In this document: positions 1 through 5,150 of the stretch, piece by piece
How the letters are laid out: every line of letters begins with the position of its first letter
How positions within the stretch are numbered: position 1 is the first letter of the stretch
Program-made: the position numbers and the translations under genes
Assembly: GCA_946186175.1 (NCBI GenBank)
Contig: CAMHMG010000177.1
Coordinates: 1 to 6,403, forward strand
Direction of reading: 5' to 3'
DNA length: 6,403 nt
DNA from: an uncultured Clostridia bacterium
GTDB lineage: Bacteria; Bacillota; Clostridia; Lachnospirales; Lachnospiraceae
Notes under the pieces: model-generated
What the model saw: only the letters and a program-made list of their open reading frames with translations
Databases searched by the model: none
What the model was told of the DNA's origin: nothing

Positions 1-39
1 AGACAGAGAATGAATGGATGATTTAATTGAAATTATCAC

Positions 40-68
40 TTTACAAATCAGCAATATTCTGATATTAT
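40..68 (+). promoter_or_regulatory. Sigma-A-type promoter of the tRNA-Thr gene
   Basis: TTTACA at 40-45 and TATTAT at 63-68 are separated by exactly 17 bp, close to the vegetative consensus TTGACA-17-TATAAT. The predicted transcript starts near 75, about 13 nt before the mature tRNA, which is a normal short 5' leader for RNase P processing. No other gene or tRNA is visible between base 1 and this promoter. Confidence 0.7.
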
Positions 69-87
69 AGACAAGTCGTCAAGACAA

Positions 88-160
88 GCTGGCGTGGCAC
101 AGTCGGTAGCGCACCTCATTGGTAGTGAGGAGGTCACGGGTTCGATTCCCGTCGCTAGCT
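88..160 (+). tRNA. tRNA-Thr, anticodon GGT
   Basis: The 73-nt sequence folds as a full cloverleaf. The acceptor stem is 88-94 with 153-159 (7 bp, one G-U), the D arm is 97-112, and the anticodon stem is 114-118 with 126-130 (5 bp). The anticodon loop is 119-125, with anticodon GGT at 121-123 reading ACC and ACT threonine codons. The T arm is 136-152 with the TTCGATT loop. The discriminator base is T160 and CCA is not encoded (TTG follows), so CCA would be added by the nucleotidyltransferase. One oddity is that D-stem pair 12-23 is an A-C mismatch (A99 opposite C110). It is a single-gene unit with its own promoter and terminator. Confidence 0.95.
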
Positions 161-178
161 TTGCATATTTGTTGATAT

Positions 179-237
179 ATCAAGGGTAATCGGAACATTT
201 TTATTATAATGTTATGATTACCCTTGATTACTTTTTA
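179..237 (+). terminator. Long-stem intrinsic terminator after tRNA-Thr
   Basis: A perfect 13-bp inverted repeat (179-191 with 216-228, core AAGGGTAAT/ATTACCCTT) is followed by TACTTTTT. Inside it a second 5-bp pairing, AACAT at 194-198 with ATGTT at 209-213, extends the hairpin across a 2x2 internal loop. It lies 18 nt after the tRNA. The rest of the gap up to 360 shows no ORF or clear promoter. Confidence 0.75.
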
Positions 238-360
238 TAAATTACTCATCATTTTATGGAAAATCATTTTAGGGGAAAAGGGGTTATTAAAAATAATAAT
301 GCACCTTAGGATACATATGGTCGCATACATAATGTGATCAACCGTTAAAAAGTGAAGAAA

Positions 361-384
361 CCTCGTAAGTTGTTGCTTACGAGG
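361..384 (-). terminator. Terminator of the sigma-factor operon (possibly bidirectional)
   Basis: A perfect 9-bp GC-containing stem, CCTCGTAAG at 361-369 with CTTACGAGG at 376-384, encloses a 6-nt loop. It begins 3 nt past the sigma-factor stop codon. On the minus strand it is followed by TTTCTTCACTTTTT. On the plus strand it is followed by CTTTTAATTT, so it could also stop rightward transcription. Confidence 0.8.
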
Positions 385-387
385 CTT

Positions 388-999
388 TTAATTTGATATA
401 TTAAAGATTTGTTTAACCTTATCTCTGATTCTCGAAACGGCATTATCAATAGATTTTGTTGGTTTTCCAAGTTTTTTGGCAATATCGTTATAAGATAGGC
501 CGTCTAAATATAGTGGTAATACCGTTTGTTCCATTTTACTAAGGCGGGATGACAATAAACGTTCAATGCTTGTGGCATTTTCCTGGTCGAGGATGACATG
601 CTCAGGGTTGGTTTTGTTATCGGCTTCAAGATTTTCTATTAATTGTATATCGTATTCGTTAGCGCTGCTGTAGAAGGAGATATAACTGTTAAGAGGAGAG
701 TGCTTTTCACGATTGGATGCTTTGATCGCTGAATATATCTGTCTCTTAATACATAGCTGTGCATAAGTATAAAATGATGCAGTATTATTATCATCATAGC
801 TTTGTATTGCTTTGAACAGTCCTATTAATCCTTCCTGAGTCAGATCCTCGTCGTCTGCGCCTATTAGAAAGAGGGTACGGGTCGATTTGATAACCAGAGG
901 ATAATATTTTTTGACAAGATATTCAGTAGCCTCCTGATTGCCGGATCTTATTTCTTTGATTAATTGTTCATCATGATATGTTTCGTACTTGTTAGTCAT
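388..999 (-). CDS. sigH: SigH (Spo0H)-like RNA polymerase sigma factor
   Basis: This 203-residue protein has the layout of a short sigma-70 family factor of the Spo0H/SigH group. Region 2 spans about residues 10-100, with the core-binding segment DDEDLTQEGLIGLFKAI at 49-65 and the -10 recognition and melting segment around 75-97. KHSPLNSYISF at 99-109 is very like the corresponding stretch of Bacillus SigH. Region 4 spans about 145-200, with a helix-turn-helix at 168-190 (GLSYNDIAKKLG...KSIDNAVSRIR) for the -35 element. Sigma factors of this family direct core polymerase to early stationary-phase or sporulation promoters. The start is supported by GGAG at 1008-1011, 8 nt upstream. It is the second gene of a leftward unit, 44 nt after a membrane-protein gene, with a terminator directly behind it. 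Lachnospiraceae can carry several SigH-like paralogues, and the neighbours are not those of Bacillus sigH, so orthology is likely but not proven. Confidence 0.85.
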   Translation of the reverse strand: MTNKYETYHDEQLIKEIRSGNQEATEYLVKKYYPLVIKSTRTLFLIGADDEDLTQEGLIGLFKAIQSYDDNNTASFYTYAQLCIKRQIYSAIKASNREKHSPLNSYISFYSSANEYDIQLIENLEADNKTNPEHVILDQENATSIERLLSSRLSKMEQTVLPLYLDGLSYNDIAKKLGKPTKSIDNAVSRIRDKVKQIFNISN

Positions 1000-1043
1000 T
1001 ATATATTCTCCGAGTAGTTGAAATGTATTAGAATATGCAAATG

Positions 1044-1664
1044 TTATTCAGCAGGTGTCGCATCTATAGGAGCTTCTGTCGGAGCTTCAGTTGCGGGTGT
1101 TTCAGTAGTGGGTGTTTCAGTTGCCGGAGCCTCAGTTGTTAGAGTTTCAGTAGTGGGTGCTTCAGTAGTCGTAGCTTCTGTGGTAACTGCTTCGGTAGCT
1201 GCCTCTGTTGTTGCATTTTCAGAGTCGTTGTTTTCAGATTTTGATTTCTTTTTCTTTTCCTTTTTATTATCATCATTAACCTTTTTGGTAATATCTTCGA
1301 TACTTTCCTCAAAGTCTTTCTTTGTATCATCTGATGATTTGTTGTTATCTAAAGCGCTTTCAGTGGTTGTTTCTTTGTCTTTAAAGAAGCTTTCTTCCGT
1401 AGTTTCAGTTGTAGCAAGCTCTTTTTTCTTTTTTGTCCCACCACCGACAGAGTTAGCTACCAAAGTAATGAATCCAAGCAAAAGACAAGCGATGGCTATT
1501 ACGAATAGTATCATAAGTATTGTCTTCAACATATCGCTGGTTGGAATAGTTCTTTCTCCGGCCATATATGTGTCATTAAGTTCTGTATCAGTATTTTTTC
1601 TTTTTGAAGATTTCTTGGATGTATCATATTTTTTCATGTCTTTTGTGTTCTTTTCTCTTGCCAA
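1044..1664 (-). CDS. One-pass membrane protein with Thr/Glu/Ala/Pro repeat tail, unknown function
   Basis: Function is not recognised. From a TTG start (1664-1662) it has 206 residues. Residues 1-47 are a basic, polar, probably disordered N-terminus rich in Lys, Ser and Thr. Residues about 48-70 form one strongly hydrophobic helix (TILMILFVIAIACLLLGFIT...). Residues about 77-145 form a highly charged Lys/Glu/Asp segment. Residues about 150-206 are a degenerate five-residue repeat of the type TTEAP/TTETP. There is no signal peptidase site or LPXTG sorting motif. By the positive-inside tendency the N-terminus could be cytoplasmic, but Lys-rich stretches flank both sides, so topology is uncertain. 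TTG is preferred over the ATG at 1673 because of an extended Shine-Dalgarno match (1668-1679). It is the first gene of a two-gene unit with the SigH-like sigma factor 44 nt downstream, so a regulatory link is possible but unproven. Confidence 0.75.
   Translation of the reverse strand: MAREKNTKDMKKYDTSKKSSKRKNTDTELNDTYMAGERTIPTSDMLKTILMILFVIAIACLLLGFITLVANSVGGGTKKKKELATTETTEESFFKDKETTTESALDNNKSSDDTKKDFEESIEDITKKVNDDNKKEKKKKSKSENNDSENATTEAATEAVTTEATTTEAPTTETLTTEAPATETPTTETPATEAPTEAPIDATPAE
1069..1214 (-). repeat. Degenerate 15-bp tandem repeats coding the Thr/Glu/Ala/Pro tail
   Basis: About ten imperfect copies of a 15-bp unit (plus-strand form near GGGTGTTTCAGTAGT, with variants in most copies and one shortened 12-bp copy at the left end) lie in phase with the reading frame, each coding five residues such as TTEAP or TTETP. 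Units remain in frame despite divergence, so the array changes only tail length and should be prone to slippage. Confidence 0.8.
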
Positions 1665-1667
1665 GCT

Positions 1668-1679
1668 GATCATATCCTT
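1668..1679 (-). promoter_or_regulatory. Extended Shine-Dalgarno that decides a TTG start
   Basis: On the minus strand the bases read AAGGATATGATC, matching the full anti-16S complement AAGGAGGTGATC at 10 of 12 positions. It ends 3 nt before the TTG at 1664-1662, the expected spacing. The ATG at 1673-1671 lies inside this element, with AAGG only about 2 nt ahead of it, too close for normal initiation. Confidence 0.6.
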
Positions 1680-1704
1680 TCATTTTGTTCTATAAATCTT
1701 ATAC

Positions 1705-1733
1705 ATAATACAACAAAAAAGTATAATAATCAA
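1705..1733 (-). promoter_or_regulatory. Promoter of the membrane protein-sigma factor unit
   Basis: On the minus strand TTGATT (1733-1728) and TATTAT (1710-1705) are 17 bp apart, a good vegetative-type promoter. It predicts a start near 1698 and a 5' leader of roughly 34 nt. No SigH-type promoter (AGGAATT...GAAT) was seen, so autoregulation by the encoded sigma factor is not suggested by the sequence. Confidence 0.6.
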
Positions 1734-1750
1734 ATGAATTTACCGATTTG

Positions 1751-1779
1751 TTGACGTAAATCTTCATTTGTGATACAAT
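1751..1779 (+). promoter_or_regulatory. Promoter of the glnS operon
   Basis: TTGACG (1751-1756) and TACAAT (1774-1779) are 17 bp apart, each one mismatch from consensus. The predicted start near 1786 gives a leader of about 63 nt. That leader is too short for a T-box and lacks the conserved T-box GGTGGTACCGCG-type segment. The two divergent -35 boxes (1728-1733 and 1751-1756) are only 17 bp apart. Confidence 0.75.
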
Positions 1780-1848
1780 GCCAATAATTATGCGAAGTAG
1801 TAATGTTTTACTTTTACATATTTATCAAATATTTCGAGGTGACAAATA

Positions 1849-3552
1849 ATGAGTAATACAGATATTAATAAAGTTGAAACAGAATCAGAAAATATTTCAG
1901 ATGTTGTTTCAAGGAATTTTATAGAGCAGATAATCGATAAGGATCTTGAAGAGGGAAAGTATGATAAGATCGTCACCAGATTTCCACCGGAGCCTAACGG
2001 ATATCTTCATATTGGACATGCCAAGTCAATAATCCTTAATTCGGGACTTGCGAAGGAGTATGGGGGAATATTTAATCTTAGATTTGATGACACTAATCCC
2101 ACAAAAGAGAAGAGTGAATTTGTTGACTCGATCTTAGAGGATGTTAAGTGGTTAGGGGCCGATTTCAGAGATGAGATATTCTATGCATCCGATTATTTTG
2201 ATGCTATGTATGAAGGTGCTGTTAAGCTTATCAAGAAGGGTAAGGCTTTTGTCTGTGATCTTACGGCAGAAGAGATAAGAGAATATCGTGGTACTTTAAA
2301 AGAACCTGGAAAGGAAAGCCCTTACAGAAACAGAAGCATTGAGGAAAATCTTGATCTTTTTGAGCGTATGAAGAACGGTGAGTTTGAAGACGGATCTAAG
2401 GTTCTTCGTGCGAAGATAGATATGGCGTCACCCAATATTAATATGCGTGATCCTGTAATATACAGAATTGCAAGGATGGAACATCATAGAACAGGTGATA
2501 AATGGTGTATTTATCCGATGTATGATTTTGCACATCCTATAGAGGATGCGGTTGAGGGTGTTACCCATTCTATCTGTACACTTGAGTTTGAGGATCACAG
2601 ACCTCTTTATGACTGGGTTGTTAGAGAACTTGAATATGATCATCCACCTAAGCAGATAGAGTTTGCAAAGTTGTATCTGCAGAACGTGATCACAGGAAAA
2701 CGATATATCAAAAAATTGGTTGAGGATGGCGTTGTTGACGGATGGGATGATCCAAGACTGGTATCAATAAGTGCACTTAGGAGAAAGGGCGTTACTCCTG
2801 AAGCAATTCGTATGTTTATTGAGTTATCCGGTATTTCAAAGGCTAATTCAGTATCTGATATGGCGATGCTTGAGTATTGTATAAGAGAAGATCTCAGAAT
2901 GAAAGCGTCAAGATGGATGGCGGTACTCGATCCGATAAAACTTGTTATAGATAACTATCCGGAAGGTGAGTCTGAACTCCTTGAAGTAGAGAATAACCAG
3001 GAAAATGAGGAGCTTGGCAAGCGTATGGTATCATTTAGCCGTGAACTGTATATTGACAGAGAGGATTTCATGGAGGAACCACCTAAGAAATATTTCAGAC
3101 TGTTTCCGGGTAATGAAGTAAGACTTAAGAATGCTTATTTTGTGACTTGTACGGATTATGTCAAAGACGAGAGTGGTAAGGTGGTAGAGATACATTGTAC
3201 CTATGATCCTGCAACTAAGTCCGGTTCGGGTTTTGAGGGAAGAAAAGTCAAAGGAACAATACATTGGGTAGATGCTTCAACCTGCGTTAATGCAAAAGTA
3301 AGATTATATGAGAATCTCATCGCAGAGGGTGATGAGGTCCTTAATGAGGATTATTCTAATCTTAATCCTAATTCATTGGTTGAACTTACTGATTGTAAGC
3401 TAGAGGCAGCATTTAAAGAAGCTAAGGCAGGAGATCGTTTCCAGTTCCTAAGACATGGATTTTTCTGCGTTGACTCTAAGGATTCTAGCAAAGATAACCT
3501 TGTATTTAACAGGATAGTATCGCTCAAGAGTTCATATAAACCGGGCAAATAA
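1849..3552 (+). CDS. glnS: Glutaminyl-tRNA synthetase
   Basis: This class I aminoacyl-tRNA synthetase charges tRNA-Gln with glutamine, using ATP, in the cytoplasm. Its 567 residues compare with about 554 for E. coli GlnRS; the extra length is a polar N-terminal stretch of about 25 residues. Visible landmarks are PPEPNGYLHIGHAK at 46-59 with the HIGH signature at 54-57, RFDDTNP at 78-84, and DGWDDPR at 297-303 followed by a SISALRRKG segment as in other GlnRS. The C-terminal beta-barrel anticodon-binding domain follows from about residue 350. The KMSKS-equivalent loop reads VITGKR (280-285) instead of the E. coli VMSKR form. The start is set by GAGGTGA at 1836-1842, 6 nt upstream. It leads an operon with the next gene 20 nt downstream and no terminator between. 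Many Firmicutes lack GlnRS and use GatCAB transamidation, so its presence is informative about the lineage. Confidence 0.97.
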   Translation: MSNTDINKVETESENISDVVSRNFIEQIIDKDLEEGKYDKIVTRFPPEPNGYLHIGHAKSIILNSGLAKEYGGIFNLRFDDTNPTKEKSEFVDSILEDVKWLGADFRDEIFYASDYFDAMYEGAVKLIKKGKAFVCDLTAEEIREYRGTLKEPGKESPYRNRSIEENLDLFERMKNGEFEDGSKVLRAKIDMASPNINMRDPVIYRIARMEHHRTGDKWCIYPMYDFAHPIEDAVEGVTHSICTLEFEDHRPLYDWVVRELEYDHPPKQIEFAKLYLQNVITGKRYIKKLVEDGVVDGWDDPRLVSISALRRKGVTPEAIRMFIELSGISKANSVSDMAMLEYCIREDLRMKASRWMAVLDPIKLVIDNYPEGESELLEVENNQENEELGKRMVSFSRELYIDREDFMEEPPKKYFRLFPGNEVRLKNAYFVTCTDYVKDESGKVVEIHCTYDPATKSGSGFEGRKVKGTIHWVDASTCVNAKVRLYENLIAEGDEVLNEDYSNLNPNSLVELTDCKLEAAFKEAKAGDRFQFLRHGFFCVDSKDSSKDNLVFNRIVSLKSSYKPGK

Positions 3553-3572
3553 TTTTTATTAGGAGAAGCAAA

Positions 3573-4205
3573 ATGTCTAATCATAGAGTTACAGAGTGTA
3601 ATGGTGATCAGAAATATATATATGTAATGCTCAGCCGGACACATACAATTCCGGCAAGACTGATAAGATTATATAGCAGAGTTCCATATTCACATACTTC
3701 TATCGCTCTTGATCCGGAGCTTAAGAAAATGTACAGCTTTGCGCGTAAGGGAATATGGAATCCGCTTAATAGTGGTTTTATTAAAGAAGATATTGATTCG
3801 GGTGTTTTGGGAAGAGACAAGAATGTATATTGCAGTATATATGCAGTTCCGGTAACTGAGGAACAGTATGATGCAGTGAAGAGAGAGATAGATCATTTCA
3901 TCGATAATACTGATCAGTACGGATATAATTTTGTTGGACTTTTTGCCGCAATGCTTGAGGTCAATATAGAAGATGGCAAACATTTCATGTGCTCACAGTT
4001 TGTAAATCATATTTTTGACAAGAGTGGTATGCCTCTTTTTGATGACGACAAGAATCTGATCAAGCCTTTTGATTTCCATGTAAAGCTTAAGGATTACAGA
4101 ATCTACAGAGGAAAGCTTACGGAGTACAGATCATTCCTTGAGAGACGTTCGTATACTGACGGTATGGAATGGGATGAGTATGTTATACCTGCTTACCCTG
4201 CATGA
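3573..4205 (+). CDS. Permuted NlpC/P60 (YiiX-like) papain-fold protein, putative cysteine hydrolase
   Basis: This 210-residue protein has no signal peptide or membrane segment and is probably cytoplasmic. The N-terminal part reads YIYVMLSRTHTIPARLIRL (15-33), then VPYSHTSIALD (37-47) with a candidate catalytic His41, then MYSFARKG (53-60). Later, after a YGYNFVGLF segment (116-124), comes HFMCSQFVNHIF (137-148) with candidate nucleophile Cys140. The order His first, Cys later is that of circularly permuted NlpC/P60 (YiiX/YebB, LRAT-related) proteins. Family members act on amide, thioester or lipid ester bonds, but the substrate here cannot be read from sequence. The start is supported by AGGAGAA at 3561-3567. 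It lies 20 nt after glnS and before a shared terminator, so it is translated from the glnS transcript. Proteins of this form occur in many Firmicutes, to my recollection, without assigned function. Confidence 0.75.
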   Translation: MSNHRVTECNGDQKYIYVMLSRTHTIPARLIRLYSRVPYSHTSIALDPELKKMYSFARKGIWNPLNSGFIKEDIDSGVLGRDKNVYCSIYAVPVTEEQYDAVKREIDHFIDNTDQYGYNFVGLFAAMLEVNIEDGKHFMCSQFVNHIFDKSGMPLFDDDKNLIKPFDFHVKLKDYRIYRGKLTEYRSFLERRSYTDGMEWDEYVIPAYPA

Positions 4206-4237
4206 GTTTTGTGTTTGTATATTTTGCTATAAGTTCA

Positions 4238-4270
4238 AAAATCCCAACAGTTGTTTGCTGTTGGGATTTT
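4238..4270. terminator. Bidirectional terminator between convergent operons
   Basis: A perfect 13-bp stem pairs 4238-4250 with 4258-4270 around a 7-nt loop, core ATCCCAACAG/CTGTTGGGAT. The rightward transcript ends in TTTTCTTATT and the leftward one in a run of five T. It fills almost the entire gap between the stop codon of the permuted NlpC/P60 gene and the opposing stop codon at 4272-4274. Confidence 0.9.
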
Positions 4271-4271
4271 C

Positions 4272-5000
4272 TTATTGTATGTCATCTTTTGAAACAACAC
4301 TATGTGTTTTTAATATAGTACGTGGAAGTGCATCTTTGGCATTTTTCCAGGGCTCATTCTTATAACGGTAATCGAATTTGTTAATAAACCATTCGATGTC
4401 TTCCTGTATGCGTTTCATATTATCAAAGTATACTGTTCTGATATCATTAAGAAATTGTTCAAGAACATTCTTTGAAAGTTTGTCAGCTGCTCTGTCGTAA
4501 ATATAAGCAAAATGGTATGTACAGAATCCTTTAGAATTATGGACTTTTTCAGCAAAAGCAGGATCGTATTTATATAAATGAAATATCGTATCAATATATC
4601 GATCAAATGTATTGTTGATGCGGTCGCATATAAAACAGCGTTTCTGTAGCTTATCTACATATTCGCAAAGTGATGTTGTCTCTCGTTTTCTGAAGAATGA
4701 GCTGCCTGTTGGTGAGTCTTTTGAGGAAAGAGTCTGCATGTCTTTCGTTGTCTTTTGTAAATGAGTGCTTAAGATCAGAGCAAGTCCCAAGCGGTTTTTT
4801 TCTTTATAAAGATCCTTTATATGCTTTTCACAAAATCCTGCTTCGTCTGTCATGGCGCGGGTGTCATCTTCCATATAGCTTGGACCTAATGTATACTCTA
4901 TTGCATTTCTTTCCAAATCTTCTTTCATTTTACAAAGAGGACATTCGCAGTCGCTCTCAAATGCTTCATTGACCGGTATTGTATATAATTGTTCTTTCAT
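4272..5000 (-). CDS. DUF6062-like protein with two CxxC...CxxH modules, unknown function
   Basis: From ATG at 5000 the protein has 242 residues with no signal peptide or membrane helix. The opening MKEQLYTIPVNEAF and the segment GPSYMEDDTR (39-48) fit a Lachnospiraceae family I recall as DUF6062. Two similar modules are visible: C20-x2-C23 then G55-F-C57-x2-H60, and C122-x2-C125 then G158-F-C160-x2-H163. The distance between the second Cys of the pair and the GFC Cys is 34 and 35 residues, so this looks like an internal duplication that could bind two metal ions, most likely zinc. The second half continues as a helix-rich stretch. The start is chosen by AGGA at 5009-5012, 8 nt upstream; a further in-frame ATG at 5036 lacks such a site. 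It has its own candidate promoter (5092-5120), although hisJ lies upstream on the same strand. No function is assigned. Confidence 0.8.
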   Translation of the reverse strand: MKEQLYTIPVNEAFESDCECPLCKMKEDLERNAIEYTLGPSYMEDDTRAMTDEAGFCEKHIKDLYKEKNRLGLALILSTHLQKTTKDMQTLSSKDSPTGSSFFRKRETTSLCEYVDKLQKRCFICDRINNTFDRYIDTIFHLYKYDPAFAEKVHNSKGFCTYHFAYIYDRAADKLSKNVLEQFLNDIRTVYFDNMKRIQEDIEWFINKFDYRYKNEPWKNAKDALPRTILKTHSVVSKDDIQ

Positions 5001-5091
5001 AATTTGTTTCCTTTTTGTTATATGATGATTAGGCAATTGTGTAACTCTATTTTTCTTTTTTTAAATTGTGCATATTTTGTCGATTTTAAAA

Positions 5092-5120
5092 ATTATTTAA
5101 TATAATGATGTGTTTGTCAA
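5092..5120 (-). promoter_or_regulatory. Promoter of the DUF6062-like gene
   Basis: On the minus strand a perfect TTGACA (5120-5115) is followed after 17 bp by AATAAT (5097-5092), one mismatch from TATAAT. The predicted start near 5085 gives a leader of about 85 nt. A near-perfect AT-rich palindrome, CAAAAGTATATTTTG at 5118-5132, overlaps the upstream edge of the -35 box and could be an operator. No convincing terminator separates this promoter from the hisJ stop codon at 5151. Confidence 0.55.
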
Positions 5121-5150
5121 AAGTATATTTTGCCATTTGATGAGATGCGT

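Noticed and set aside
1069..1214. CRISPR array or intergenic repeat
   Set aside because: The 15-bp periodic repeats have no spacers and lie in frame inside a coding sequence, so they are coding tandem repeats.
1018..1695. A 225-codon plus-strand reading frame rich in Ser and Val
   Set aside because: It is the antisense of the repeat-coding membrane-protein gene. It is low-complexity, lacks a good ribosome binding site, and spans the opposite gene's start and stop; the minus-strand frame has a coherent membrane helix, ribosome binding site, promoter and downstream partner.
1786..1848. T-box riboswitch upstream of glnS
   Set aside because: T-boxes are common before aminoacyl-tRNA synthetase genes in Firmicutes, but this leader is only about 63 nt and has no T-box consensus segment or terminator/antiterminator pair.
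2428..2643. Minus-strand frames inside glnS (also 3031-3264 and 3351-3644)
   Set aside because: They are shadows of the well-recognised GlnRS coding sequence, with no independent signals.
4138..4365. Plus-strand 75-codon frame across the convergent terminator
   Set aside because: It overlaps the end of one real gene, the terminator hairpin and the end of the opposing gene, has no ribosome binding site, and its product is not recognisable.
4697..4972. Plus-strand 91-codon frame inside the DUF6062-like gene
   Set aside because: It is antisense to a gene with strong conserved Cys/His spacing and has no promoter or ribosome binding site of its own.
4998..5036. Longer start (ATG at 5036) for the DUF6062-like gene
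   Set aside because: The extra 12 residues are not preceded by a ribosome binding site, whereas ATG at 5000 has AGGA with 8-nt spacing and gives the MKEQLYTIPVN start I recall for this family.
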